The notes beneath the pieces were generated by a model that did no database searches, had not been told where the DNA came from, and saw only the letters and a program-made list of their open reading frames with translations. Both the position numbers and the translations under genes were made by a program. Shown one piece after another: positions 35,364-45,773 of a stretch of DNA of 64,000 bases. This DNA is from Gottschalkia acidurici 9a (GTDB lineage Bacteria; Bacillota; Clostridia; Tissierellales; Gottschalkiaceae), in contig NC_018664.1 in the NCBI RefSeq assembly GCF_000299355.1, forward strand, positions 3,041,336-3,105,335, written 5' to 3'. Numbering within the stretch: the first letter of the stretch is position 1; each line of letters opens with the position of its first letter.

Positions 35364-38012
35364 CTAGCTTATTTTCTCTATTTTAACTGCTGCAACCTTA
35401 AGTTCTGGTATTTTAGCAGCAGAATCAATTTTAGGATTAGTAAGATAATTTGCAGCGCCCTCTGCAAAATGAAATGGTATAAATACTACACCTTCTTCTA
35501 CTATATCTGTTACTTTAGCCTTGACATCTATTGTACCTCTTCTTGATGTCACTTTAACAAATTCACCATCTTTGATTCCTAGTTTATTTGCTGTTATTTC
35601 ACTTATCTCTATATACGATTCTGGTACCTTTTCATTTAACTTTTCTACTCTTCCAGTCATGGTTCTAGTATGATACTGATAAAGTACTCTACCTGTAGTT
35701 AGTATATATGGATATTCACTATCAGCAGTTTCAGCACTACCTACATGATGAACCGGGAAAAATAATCCCCTTCCTCTAGCTATAGCATCTTTATATAGAT
35801 ACTTAGTTCCAGGGTGATCTTTATCTAGGCAAGGCCATTGTAGTCCTTCAGTTTCTATCCTATCATAGCTTATACCACCATATTGTGGTGTTAAACTAGC
35901 TATTTCATCCATTACTTCTGAAACATTTCTATATCTTTTAGTATATCCTAGTCTATTCATAATCTCTATTAGTATCTGCCAGTCTGGTTTAGAGTCTCCT
36001 ATTGATTCAATAGCTCTTCTTACTCTTTGGACTCTTCTTTCTGTATTTGTAAATGTTCCATCCTTCTCAGCAAAAGAAGCTGCCGGTAAAACAACATCTG
36101 CAAATTCAGCAGTTTCAGTTAAAAATATATCCTGAACAATCAAAAAATCAAGCTTTTCTAACGCATGCTTAACATGGTTTATATCTGGATCCGATATCAT
36201 AGGATTTTCTCCCATTATATATAGCAGTTTAGCATTTTCAAGTATTTCTGCCATAGTCATCCCTACTTCTCTTGGTAAACTAACACCCCAAGCTTTTTCA
36301 AACTTATCAGCTATTTCTTCTTTAAACACTTTCTGATATCCTGGTAAGTCTGATGGTAATCCACCCATATCACAAGCACCCTGAACGTTATTTTGTCCAC
36401 GAAGTGGATTTACACCTGCATTTTCTTTGCCTATGTTTCCACACATAAGTGCTAAGTTCGATACTGCCATTACCATATTGGTTCCTGATGTGTGTTGAGT
36501 TATACCCATTGCATAATATATTCCTGCTTTATCTGACTCTGCATATATTCTGGCTGCTTTTATAATATCATCTTTATCTACGCCACATACTTCTGCTACC
36601 TTTTCAGGTGTATAATCTCTAACTACTTCTTTAACTTCTTCAAAGTTTTCAGTTCTTTTATCTATATAATCCTTATCATAAAGTTCATTTTCTATTATAT
36701 AGTTCATCATTCCATTTAAAAGAGCTATATTCGTTCCCGGCTTAAGCTGTAAGAATACATCTGCTTTATCTGCAAGTTCTATTCTTCTAGGATCTGCTAC
36801 TATTATCTTGGCTCCTTTTTTATTAGCTTGTTTCATTTTAGTCGCTATAACTGGATGATTTTCTGAAGTATTTGAACCTATAATAAATATAACATCTGTA
36901 TCAAGAACTTCATTTATACTATTAGTCATAGCACCACTTCCAAGTGTAGTTGCAAGTCCAGAGACTGTAGAAGAGTGACAGAGACGTGCGCAATGATCTA
37001 TATTATTAGTTCCTATAACTGCTCTGAATAACTTCTGAAATAGGTAGTTTTCTTCATTCGTACATCTTGCTGAAGTAAATCCACCTAAAGCATTAGATCC
37101 ATGCTTTTCTTTAATTTCTTTTATCTTTGAAACTATTAAATTGAATGCTTCATCCCATGAAGCTTCTCTAAATTTGCCTTTTTCCTTTATAAGAGGAGTC
37201 TTAAGTCTATCCGGATGATTTATAAACGGATATCCAAATTTACCTTTTACACATACAAGACCATTATTTGATGGACCTTTAGCTGGCTTAGAATCGACTA
37301 CTGTATTTCCTTTAGTCATTAATTCTAATTGACATCCTACTCCGCAGTATGGGCAAGTCGTTAAAGTACTTTTAGTCTCCCAGACTCTAGCCTTTTCCTT
37401 AGATTTAGGCATTAATGCTCCTACTGGACATGCTGATACGCAATTACCACATGAAGCACAAGTAGAATCTCCTATTCCACTTGACACACTTGTTCTAAAT
37501 CCTCTTTCACCTAAAGCTATAGCTGATGATCCTTGTAGTTCACCACATATCCTAACGCATTTACCACATAAAACACATTTATTTGGATCATAGTGGTAAA
37601 AATGATTACTATCATCTATTGGTAACTTTCTCTTTTCACCTTTATAACTGTCTTTTTTAACATCATATTCATAACAGTAATTTTGTAATTTGCATTCTCC
37701 TGATTTTCCACAGTTTAAGCAATCATTTGGATGATTTGAGAATAAGAGGTCTAAAACATCTTTTCTTGCTTTCACTACTTTTTCACTATGTGTTTCTATT
37801 TTCATACCCTCTTCTACTTTAAGAGAACATGATGTCATAAGGTTTTTTCTTCCCTCAACTTCAACCACACATAATCTACATGAAGAATCTGGTTCTAATC
37901 TATCATCATAGCATAAAGTCGGTATATCTATTCCATTTTCTTGGCAAGCTTGAAGAACTGTAGTACCTTCATTAACCTTATATTTCTTTCCGTTAATAGT
38001 TATATTTATCAT
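35364..38012 (-). CDS. fdhF1: Formate dehydrogenase catalytic subunit, cysteine paralogue
   Basis: An 882-residue enzyme with an N-terminal [2Fe-2S] domain (CYDDRLEPDSSCRLCVVEVE), His-Cys cluster (HPNDCLNCGKSGECKLQ), two [4Fe-4S] ferredoxin motifs (CVLCGKCVRIC, CASCGNCVSACPVGAL) and the bis-MGD domain beginning TTCPYCGVGCQLEL. The metal ligand is Cys in HCARLCHSSTVSG (TGT at 36978-36980). The SECIS-like hairpin found in the neighbouring gene has been lost. It is separate from the hyl genes by the Sec copy and a 183-bp gap, and may work with different electron partners or when selenium is scarce. Confidence 0.92.
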   Translation of the reverse strand: MINITINGKKYKVNEGTTVLQACQENGIDIPTLCYDDRLEPDSSCRLCVVEVEGRKNLMTSCSLKVEEGMKIETHSEKVVKARKDVLDLLFSNHPNDCLNCGKSGECKLQNYCYEYDVKKDSYKGEKRKLPIDDSNHFYHYDPNKCVLCGKCVRICGELQGSSAIALGERGFRTSVSSGIGDSTCASCGNCVSACPVGALMPKSKEKARVWETKSTLTTCPYCGVGCQLELMTKGNTVVDSKPAKGPSNNGLVCVKGKFGYPFINHPDRLKTPLIKEKGKFREASWDEAFNLIVSKIKEIKEKHGSNALGGFTSARCTNEENYLFQKLFRAVIGTNNIDHCARLCHSSTVSGLATTLGSGAMTNSINEVLDTDVIFIIGSNTSENHPVIATKMKQANKKGAKIIVADPRRIELADKADVFLQLKPGTNIALLNGMMNYIIENELYDKDYIDKRTENFEEVKEVVRDYTPEKVAEVCGVDKDDIIKAARIYAESDKAGIYYAMGITQHTSGTNMVMAVSNLALMCGNIGKENAGVNPLRGQNNVQGACDMGGLPSDLPGYQKVFKEEIADKFEKAWGVSLPREVGMTMAEILENAKLLYIMGENPMISDPDINHVKHALEKLDFLIVQDIFLTETAEFADVVLPAASFAEKDGTFTNTERRVQRVRRAIESIGDSKPDWQILIEIMNRLGYTKRYRNVSEVMDEIASLTPQYGGISYDRIETEGLQWPCLDKDHPGTKYLYKDAIARGRGLFFPVHHVGSAETADSEYPYILTTGRVLYQYHTRTMTGRVEKLNEKVPESYIEISEITANKLGIKDGEFVKVTSRRGTIDVKAKVTDIVEEGVVFIPFHFAEGAANYLTNPKIDSAAKIPELKVAAVKIEKIS

Positions 38013-38195
38013 ATTCTTATTACCCCTATCCTTAGTTATAAAGCTTTAACTTACTCAAAGTAATCTATTATTATTAGGGTGTACTATTTTTAATAAAAAA
38101 ACACAAGAATTTCATAAATATATCTAAAATATAAAGTTAATCTTTAAGATTAAGATAACTTTGTTCTTATAAAGAACTTATATATTACTTTTACA

Positions 38196-40880
38196 TTAAC
38201 AACTTTCTTTTAATTTTTCTATTTTTACCGCTGCAACTTTAAGCTCAGGTATCTTAGCTATAGGATCAAGCTCTGTATTAGTTAAATAGTTTGCAGCTCC
38301 CTCAGCAAAGTGGAATGGTATAAATACTACATCTTCATCTACTATATCTGTTACTTTAACTGCTATATTTATATTTCCTCTTCTTGAAGTAACTTTAACT
38401 ACTTCTCCATCTTTTATCCCCATTTTGTTTGCAGTAACCTCGTTTAACTCTATAAATGAGCTTGGTACTTTTTTATTTAATCCATCTACTCTTCCAGTCA
38501 TAGTTCTAGTGTGATAGTGGTATAATACCCTTCCAGTAGTTAATATGAATGGATATTCTTCACTCTTAGTTTCTGCACTACCTGTATATTCAACTGGGAA
38601 GAATAATCCTCTACCTCTAGCTATAGCTTCCTTGTGTAGATACTTAGTACCCGGATGCTCTTTAGTAGGGCAAGGCCATTGGATTCCTTCATCCTCTATT
38701 CTTTCATAAGTTATCCCACCATATGATGGTGTAACACTAGCTATTTCATCCATTATTTCAGATGTGTCTAGATATATTTTATTATATCCAGCTTTATTCA
38801 TTATCTCCATTAAGATTTGCCAGTCTGCTTTAGCATTACCTACTGGTTCTATAGCCTTTCTTACTCTTTGAACTCTTCTTTCTGTATTTGAGAATGTTCC
38901 ATCTTTTTCTGCAAATGAAGCAGCTGGTAAAACGACATCTGCAAATTCAGCTGTTTCTGTTAAGAATATATCTTGAACTACTAAAAAATCTACACTTTCA
39001 AGAGCATGTTGTACGTGTGTTATATCTGGGTCAGATACCATAGGGTTTTCTCCCATGATATATAGGAATCTTATATCTCCAGTTTCAGCACCATGAATCA
39101 TTTCTGATATAGCTAGTCCTACTTGTCTTGATAAGCTAACTCCCCATGCCTTTTCAAATTTTTCAGCAATTTCTTCTTTAAATACTTTTTGATATCCAGG
39201 TAAATCTGATGGTAAACATCCCATATCGCAAGCTCCCTGTACATTGTTTTGTCCACGAAGTGGATTTACGCCTGCATTTTCTTTACCTATATTTCCACAC
39301 ATAAGTGCTAAGTTAGATATTGCAATTACATTGTGAGTACCTGTTGTATGTTGAGTTATACCCATTGCATAGTATATTCCTGCTCTATCTGATTCTGCAT
39401 AAATTCTAGCAGCTTTAATAATATCATCTTTATTTACTTCACAGATTTCAGCTACCTTTTCAGGTGTATAGTCTTTTACAACTTGTTTAACTTCTTCAAA
39501 GTTTTCAGTTCTTTTATCTATATAATCCTTATCATAAAGTTCATTTTCTATTATATAGTTCATCATTCCATTTAAAAGAGCTATGTTTGTTCCTGGTTTG
39601 ATTTGTAAGAATACATCAGCTTGATCTGCTAACTCTATTCTCCTAGGATCTGCTACTATTATTTTAGCTCCTTTTTTCTTCGCTTGTTTCATTTGAGTTC
39701 CTATAACTGGATGATTCTCTGTAGTGTTTGAACCAATAACAAATAAAACATCATTATCTACTGTTTCTCTAACGCTATTAGTCATAGCTCCACTTCCAAG
39801 TGTAGTTGCAAGACCTGCAACTGTAGAAGCATGTCAGAGTCGAGCACAGTGATCTACATTGTTTGTCCCAATTACTGCCCTAAATAATTTTTGGAATAAA
39901 TAATTCTCTTCATTTGTACATCTTGCTGAAGAAAATCCTCCAAAAGCATCTGCTCCATAGTTTTCTTTAGTTTCTTTTATTTTTGAAGCTATAAGTGAAA
40001 TAGCCTCGTTCCAAGAAGCCTCTTCCAATACTCCATTTTTTCTGATAAGTGGATTTTTAAGTCTATCTGGATGATTAATAAAAGGATATCCAAATTTACC
40101 TTTTACACATAATAGACCATCATTAGGCTTTCCATTAACAGGTTGTACACCCACGATTTTACCATTGGTTGATATAAGTTCAAATTGACAACCTACTCCA
40201 CAGTATGAACAAGTAGTTTTTGTTCTTTTAGTATCCCAATGTCTAAAGTTTTCTCTAGTTTTAGGAGTAAGAGCTCCTACTGGGCATACTGATACACAGT
40301 TACCACAAGATACACAAGTAGAGTTTTCTAATCCTTTTCTAAAAGGTGTACTAACTAAAGAATCAAATCCTCTTTCATCTATAGTTATTGCATTTGTACA
40401 TTGTAGTTCATTACAAACTCTAACACATTTACCACAAAGGATACATTTGTTAGGGTCATAAAAGTAAAAATGATTACTATCATCGATAGGAAGGCTTCTC
40501 TTTTCACCTTTATATCCTCCTTCAAGGATTCCATACTCATAACAGTAATCTTGTAACTTACATTCTCCAGATTTTTTACAAGTCAAACAATCATTTGGAT
40601 GATTTGAAAATAATAAGTCTAATACATCTTTTCTAGCACTTACTACTTTTTGACTATCAGTTTGTATTACCATGCCATCATATACTTTAAGTGAACATGA
40701 AGTTGGAAGATTTCTCATTCCTTCAACTTCTACCACACATAATCTACAAGATGCATGTGGTTCTAGTCTTTCATCATGACATAGTGTTGGTATATCTATA
40801 CCTACTTTTTGGCAAGCTTGAAGTACCGTAATATCTTCCGGTACTTCATAGCCTATGCCGTTGACAATTACTTTTATCAT
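38196..40880 (-). CDS. fdhF2: Selenocysteine formate dehydrogenase (read through in-frame UGA)
   Basis: A single 894-residue gene interrupted only by TGA at 39834-39836. The flanking protein is HCARL-U-HASTVAGLATTLGSG, exactly the Sec site of bacterial FdhF, and both halves are in one frame. Domain order equals fdhF1: [2Fe-2S], His-Cys cluster, two [4Fe-4S] motifs (CILCGKCVRVC, CVSCGNCVSVCPVGAL), TTCSYCGVGC and bis-MGD domains. It oxidises formate to CO2 or the reverse. It lies 24 bp after hylA; in C. acidurici the HylCBA-FdhF2 complex is described as an NAD- and ferredoxin-dependent, electron-bifurcating formate dehydrogenase. Split annotation as two genes would be wrong. Confidence 0.95.
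39805..39836 (-). promoter_or_regulatory. UGA codon plus bacterial SECIS hairpin
   Basis: Twelve nt after the TGA begins a hairpin GTTGCA-GGTCT-TGCAAC (39821-39805). Loop sequence GGTCT and the 12-nt distance match the SelB-binding SECIS of E. coli fdhF. The element recruits SelB with selenocysteyl-tRNA. Confidence 0.93.
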
Positions 40881-40904
40881 CGGCTATTCTCCTTTCGACT
40901 TTTA

Positions 40905-41867
40905 TTATTTCTCATCTACAGGTTTTTGTTCTTCTAGTTTGTTTAGTTTTTCCATAACTTCGCTTAATCCTAAAGCTTCTTTCCAAGATGTTTCTACAAA
41001 CTTACCATTTGAATCCACATACTCTTTTTTATATGGAGCTTCAGGGTTATCTAAGTTAAGGAATTCAGTAGTTAATCTTCCTTTTAGACATAATGGTCTT
41101 CCATAAGCAGGATTCTTTGCTCTTACTGCTACTTTTTTGTTGTTTTTATAAAGAATCTCAAATTCACAACCATATTCACAAACTTTACATCTAAATGGTT
41201 CTACTTTACCATCCCATATTCTAGTTTTACCTGTAAGTCTCTTGTCCAGTAGTGCCCCTACTGGACAGACTGTAACACATCTATTACAAGATACACAGCT
41301 AGATTCTTCAAAGCTTTGATCAGCATCCGCTGCTACTTTAGTATTAAATCCTCTATTAGCAAGAGTTAATACTTGTCTGTCAGATACTTGTGCACAAGTT
41401 CTAACACATTTACCACAAAGGATACACTTAGATTCATCTTTTAATATATATGGGCTAGATGTGTCTACAACTGCTTCTTTATATGCACCATCATGGTCTC
41501 TAAATTTAACTTCATATCTATAAGCATATTTTTGTAATGCACATTCTCCTGCTTTTTGGCAAGTTAAGCAGTCATTTGGATGGTTATCTAAAAGTAATTG
41601 TAGTATTTCTTTTCTTGCTTTAACTACTTTTTCACTTTCAGTATGAACTACTGAATCTTCTGTTACTAGTATTGAACAAGAAGTCTGTAGTTTTGGATTT
41701 CCTTCAACTTCTACAACACATATTCTACATGCTGACACTATTTCTAAATTTGGGTCATAGCATAGTCTCGGGATTTCTATTCCAAGCTTTTGAGCTGCTT
41801 GAAGTATAGTATAATTCTCTGGTACTGTTACTTTTCGTCCATCTATCGTAAGAGTTATGTTTCTCAT
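40905..41867 (-). CDS. hylA: Iron-sulfur subunit HylA of bifurcating formate dehydrogenase
   Basis: A 320-residue Fe-S protein resembling the N-terminal part of HydA/NuoG. In order: [2Fe-2S] ligands (CYDPNLEIVSACRIC...C), a His-ligated cluster (HPNDCLTCQKAGECALQ), two [4Fe-4S] motifs (CILCGKCVRTC and CVSCNRCVTVCPVGAL), and CKVCEYGC plus PLCLKGRL, a further cluster site like that of molybdopterin oxidoreductases. There is no H-cluster domain, so it is an electron conduit rather than a hydrogenase. The last ~20 residues are acidic/basic and linker-like. Confidence 0.9.
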   Translation of the reverse strand: MRNITLTIDGRKVTVPENYTILQAAQKLGIEIPRLCYDPNLEIVSACRICVVEVEGNPKLQTSCSILVTEDSVVHTESEKVVKARKEILQLLLDNHPNDCLTCQKAGECALQKYAYRYEVKFRDHDGAYKEAVVDTSSPYILKDESKCILCGKCVRTCAQVSDRQVLTLANRGFNTKVAADADQSFEESSCVSCNRCVTVCPVGALLDKRLTGKTRIWDGKVEPFRCKVCEYGCEFEILYKNNKKVAVRAKNPAYGRPLCLKGRLTTEFLNLDNPEAPYKKEYVDSNGKFVETSWKEALGLSEVMEKLNKLEEQKPVDEK

Positions 41868-42008
41868 TTTTATCCCCCTATTCTTATTTTTAGCGTTATT
41901 CTATAAAATACATTTCGTTTCTTTCATGATAGTATTACGTCTTTTATAAAATTAGGGATATATATTTCAATACCCCTATTTTTATAAACTAGCTTTTATT
42001 ATAATCTA

Positions 42009-43889
42009 CTATCTTTTTATTACTGCATTTACAGGACATACATCTGCACATGCACCACATTTAACACATGCTGATGTGTTTATAACGTGTCTTTCTTTTA
42101 CTTTTCCATCAATGCATGATGCTGGACATTGTCTAGCACACTTAGTACATCCAATACATTTATCTGTTATATAGAACTCTAGTAAAGATTGACATGCGCC
42201 TGCTGGACATTTCTTATCTTTAACGTGAGCTTCATATTCATCTCTAAAGTATTTTAGTGTAGATAATACTGGGTTTGGAGCTGTTTGACCTAATCCGCAT
42301 AATGAAGATGATTTTATAGTTTCTGCTAAACTTTCTAATCTATCTAAGTCTTCCATTTCTCCTTTTCCATCAGTAATTTTTTCTAGTAACTCTAACATTC
42401 TCTTAGTACCTTCACGACATGGAGTACATTTACCACAAGACTCTTCAACAGTAAAGTCTAAGAAGAATCTAGCTATATCTACCATACAAGTGTCTTCGTC
42501 CATTACAATCATTCCACCTGATCCCATCATAGATCCAAGTTCATTTAATGTCGCGAAATCTATTTCAGTATCTATATAGTCAGCAGTAATACATCCACCT
42601 GAAGGTCCTCCAGTTTGAACTGCTTTGAATTGTTTTCCATCTGGTATTCCTCCACCAACGTCATATATAACTTCTCTTAGAGTAGTTCCCATTGGAATTT
42701 CAACTAATCCTGTGTTGTTTATTTTACCACCAAGGGCAAATACTTTAGTTCCTGGTGAATCTTTAGTACCAAAGCTTGTAAACCAGTCTGCTCCTTTTAA
42801 TATAATTTGAGGAACATTTGCATAAGTTTCAACGTTATTGATTAAAGTCGGTTTATCCCATAATCCTTTGTTTGCTGGGAATGGTGGTTTATTTCTTGGC
42901 ATACCTCTTTGTCCTTCGATAGAAGCTATTAGTGCTGTCTCTTCACCACATACGAATGCACCTGCACCAAGTCTTATTTCCATATCAAAGTTAAATCCTG
43001 TACCAAATATATCTTTTCCTAATAATCCTTTTGCTTTAGCTTCGTCAATAGCTATTTGAAGTCTCTTAACAGCTATAGGATACTCTGCTCTTACATATAC
43101 ATATCCTTGATCTGATCCAATAGCATATCCAGCTAGTGCCATTGCCTCTATAACTGAGTGAGGGTCCCCCTCAAGTATACTTCTATCCATGAATGCTCCT
43201 GGGTCTCCCTCGTCAGCATTACATAACACATATTTTTGGTCTCCTGTTGCTTTAGCTGTAAATTCCCATTTAAGGCCTGTAGGGAATCCACCGCCTCCTC
43301 TACCTTTTAATCCTGATTTTTTCATAGTTTCTATAACATCTTCAGGTTTCATTTCTGTTAAAGCTTTGTGAAGAGCAAAATATCCATCATGTGATATATA
43401 TTCATCTATACATTCTGGATTTATAAGTCCACAGTTCTTTAAAGAAACTCTTTTTTGTTTTGCATAGAATGCAACTTCACTTATAGCTTTGATTTTATCT
43501 CCGTCTATAGAACCTTTATAAAGAAGTTCTTTTATTACATTATTATTTATAAGATCTTCTTCTACAATTTGATCTACATCTTCTACTTTTATATGGCTAT
43601 AAAAAGTACCTCCTGGATATACTACTACTATAGGGCCTGCTTCACATAACCCAAAGCATCCTGTTCTTACAACATTTACTTCATCTTGAATACCTTTTTC
43701 TTTTAATAATTCTTGGAATCTTTCTTCTATTTTATCCGATTTAGATGAAGTACATCCTGTACCACGACATAATAGAATTTGCTTTCTATATGTGCTCTCT
43801 ATTTTTTCTCCACCTTCTATATCTCCTCTTAAAGATACTTTTGGTAGAGTTTCTTCTTTAATTTTCTTTAAATCGTTAATAGTTATCAT
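42009..43889 (-). CDS. hylB: NuoF-like flavoprotein HylB
   Basis: A 626-residue subunit: an N-terminal thioredoxin-like [2Fe-2S] domain (LCRGTGCTSSKSDKI, CFGLCEAGP), the FMN/NADH domain (KKSGLKGRGGGGFPTGLKW, ~190-208; GAGAYICGEE-like GAGAFVCGEETALIAS), an SLBB segment, the cluster ESCGKCTPCREGTKR (~483-497) and two C-terminal [4Fe-4S] motifs (CIGCTKCARQCP, CVKCGACADVCP). It binds NAD(H) and is the probable bifurcation site. A 141-bp gap with a possible hairpin separates it from hylA. Confidence 0.94.
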   Translation of the reverse strand: MITINDLKKIKEETLPKVSLRGDIEGGEKIESTYRKQILLCRGTGCTSSKSDKIEERFQELLKEKGIQDEVNVVRTGCFGLCEAGPIVVVYPGGTFYSHIKVEDVDQIVEEDLINNNVIKELLYKGSIDGDKIKAISEVAFYAKQKRVSLKNCGLINPECIDEYISHDGYFALHKALTEMKPEDVIETMKKSGLKGRGGGGFPTGLKWEFTAKATGDQKYVLCNADEGDPGAFMDRSILEGDPHSVIEAMALAGYAIGSDQGYVYVRAEYPIAVKRLQIAIDEAKAKGLLGKDIFGTGFNFDMEIRLGAGAFVCGEETALIASIEGQRGMPRNKPPFPANKGLWDKPTLINNVETYANVPQIILKGADWFTSFGTKDSPGTKVFALGGKINNTGLVEIPMGTTLREVIYDVGGGIPDGKQFKAVQTGGPSGGCITADYIDTEIDFATLNELGSMMGSGGMIVMDEDTCMVDIARFFLDFTVEESCGKCTPCREGTKRMLELLEKITDGKGEMEDLDRLESLAETIKSSSLCGLGQTAPNPVLSTLKYFRDEYEAHVKDKKCPAGACQSLLEFYITDKCIGCTKCARQCPASCIDGKVKERHVINTSACVKCGACADVCPVNAVIKR

Positions 43890-43921
43890 GAAAGTGCACC
43901 TCCAACCAAATTTTTATATTT

Positions 43922-44416
43922 CTAGTTATCATTCTTATATTTTTCTAGTATACCTTTTACATCTTCTGCCTTAAGTCTACCGTAAACTTCTTCATTTACA
44001 GACAGAACTGGAGCTAGTCCACATGCACCTATACATCTAGTTGCAATTAGTGAGAATTTTCTATCACTAGTAGTTTTACCAACTTCTAATTTAAGATCTT
44101 TCTTTATCTCATCTATTAAAGCTTGAGCACCTTTAACATAGCAAGCTGTACCTAGGCAAACCCCTATTTCATATTTACCTTTTGGTATTAAAGTAAATTG
44201 TGAGTAGAATGTTATTACTCCGTATATCTCAGCTAATGGTATATTAAGACCTTCTGAGATTATTCTCTGAACTTCAATTGGTAAATATCCGAATAAATGT
44301 TGTGCTTCATGTAGAACTGGCATTAATGCACCTTTTTTATTCTTGTTTTCATTAATTACATACTTAAGTTGCTTAATGTTTTCTTCATTTTCTTCCCAGT
44401 CAAATATAAATTCCAT
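43922..44416 (-). CDS. hylC: NuoE-like [2Fe-2S] subunit HylC
   Basis: A 164-residue protein with the thioredoxin-like cluster ligands C...C in GVCLGTACYVKGAQAL (~85-100) and RCIGACGLAPVLSVN (~126-140). It pairs with HylB in the NAD-reactive module. First gene of the hylCBA-fdhF2 operon, with AAGGAGG upstream of ATG 44416. Confidence 0.94.
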   Translation of the reverse strand: MEFIFDWEENEENIKQLKYVINENKNKKGALMPVLHEAQHLFGYLPIEVQRIISEGLNIPLAEIYGVITFYSQFTLIPKGKYEIGVCLGTACYVKGAQALIDEIKKDLKLEVGKTTSDRKFSLIATRCIGACGLAPVLSVNEEVYGRLKAEDVKGILEKYKNDN

Positions 44417-44463
44417 TTGTTAACCTCCTTAAATATAGTAACTATATATAATTTATATAGATT

Positions 44464-44493
44464 ATATTCTACAAATATATATTTGTAGAATAT
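44464..44493. promoter_or_regulatory. 30-bp perfect palindrome upstream of hylC
   Basis: The half-sequence ATATTCTACAAATAT is followed directly by its exact complement; the centre lies ~62 bp upstream of the hylC ATG. A diverged partial copy (AAATATATATTTGTGTTTCG) lies near 44550. Either it is an operator for the formate dehydrogenase operon or it forms a leader hairpin. The remaining 44494-44790 is AT-rich with no gene. Confidence 0.55.
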
Positions 44494-44795
44494 TTAACAC
44501 ATGTCCTAAAAATATATATTGTTTTTATAATAAAATAATATATATTTATAAATATATATTTGTGTTTCGACTCTTTTTTACTTTCTACACTTCTAAGTTT
44601 AATACGTGATATGGTCGATTGTCAATGTATGTTATTTATTATACAATGATGTTGTTCTTATAAATAAACATAATTTTCTTTTGGAACGTTTAGATTTGCC
44701 TGACTGTATTTTTTTTGAATATAAGTAAATATAGTTCATGTAAATTGTGGACATGATACCTATATATTACTTAATATATTAATCTAATCATAAAA

Positions 44796-44834
44796 AAAGA
44801 CGTGAGATCACTTAAATTATTATCTCACATCTTT
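44796..44834 (-). terminator. Terminator of the PhzF-like gene
   Basis: Stem AAAGACGTGAGAT / ATCTCACATCTTT (one mismatch) followed on the minus strand by TTTTTTTATGATT. Confidence 0.8.
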
Positions 44835-44848
44835 CGCTTAGTTACCAT

Positions 44849-45736
44849 CTACCCAAAAGTCACTACCCCTTCTAGGTATATACTGGCTCTTCCTGCGATT
44901 TTCATAGGGAATCCCTCTTTACCTTCTATAATTTCACAATGAATATAATTATGTCTATTTGTAAAGGATTTATCTCGATATATAATATTGTCTTTATTCA
45001 ATAGTTTGTTTTTCTTTATATAATATATTAGTCCGGAGCTTGTATCTTCATTTACACAGTCTTCACTTCTCATAAATTCAAAGTTCTTATAATTAATTAT
45101 CTCATTCTCATCTATTGAAAATACATGTATTTTATCTAAATCACTCATCCCAATACTATTTTTTAACTTATTCATATTCAAAGTTAAATTGTCTATTATA
45201 TCATTGCTTCTTACCGGTATAATCATGTCTTTTATTCCAGTAAAGAGTATTTCAGGCTTCAGATTCATTGTTCCTATACCAATATCTTCTTTATTAATGT
45301 TTAATATAGAACTTAGTTCTTCTAAATTAGAATACTGTCCTAGTGATATTGGTCTATCTTCATATAACTCTACTTTTTCTACTTGCCAATCCTTAAAATA
45401 AATATCTATAGGTTTTTTACCTACCTTAGAACATTGATATACTCTCACTACCCCATTCTTTACCCCTTTTATATAACCTCTCTGCGCAAGAGCATAAAAA
45501 GAAGCTACGCTTCCACAATCACAGAAAGTTATTTCTTCTTCAGGAGTAAAAAATCTTATAGTATAGCATTCATCATCATTTTTAGTAACAAATGCAATCT
45601 TATCTAGATTAGTTATTTTAACTATTCTCTTCATATCTTCTTCAGTTAAATTGCTAGCATCAGGGACTATTCCAGTTGGACTTCCCTCAAATAGTTCGTC
45701 TGTAAAAGCGTTTGCTTGATACATTATTATCTGCAC
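44849..45736 (-). CDS. PhzF-family protein (epimerase/isomerase-like)
   Basis: The N-terminal QIIMYQANAFTDELFEGSPTG and RFFTPEEEITFCDCGSVASFYAL (~60-80) identify the PhzF / diaminopimelate-epimerase-like fold. In typical PhzF the second motif reads PxxExxxCGHAT; here it is FCDCGS, so the active site is altered. C-terminal EDTSSGLIYYI corresponds to the GxAxG region. Start GTG 45736 is chosen for its TAAGGAGTG site; the longer frame would run over the parS site. The substrate is unknown. It follows parB, transcribed in the same direction. Confidence 0.65.
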   Translation of the reverse strand: MQIIMYQANAFTDELFEGSPTGIVPDASNLTEEDMKRIVKITNLDKIAFVTKNDDECYTIRFFTPEEEITFCDCGSVASFYALAQRGYIKGVKNGVVRVYQCSKVGKKPIDIYFKDWQVEKVELYEDRPISLGQYSNLEELSSILNINKEDIGIGTMNLKPEILFTGIKDMIIPVRSNDIIDNLTLNMNKLKNSIGMSDLDKIHVFSIDENEIINYKNFEFMRSEDCVNEDTSSGLIYYIKKNKLLNKDNIIYRDKSFTNRHNYIHCEIIEGKEGFPMKIAGRASIYLEGVVTFG

Positions 45737-45773
45737 TTGACAACACTCCTTAATCTGATAGGGTATTTTATTA

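Noticed and set aside
38090..38195. Terminator between fdhF2 and fdhF1
   Set aside because: An imperfect repeat (AAGTTAATCTT / AAGATTAAGATAACTT) exists but pairing needs a bulge and the T-run is weak, so I do not call it.
38196..40880. Two separate genes, or a nonsense pseudogene, at the in-frame TGA 39834-39836
   Set aside because: The frame continues without loss, the codon sits at the known catalytic Sec position, and a SECIS hairpin with correct loop and spacing follows.
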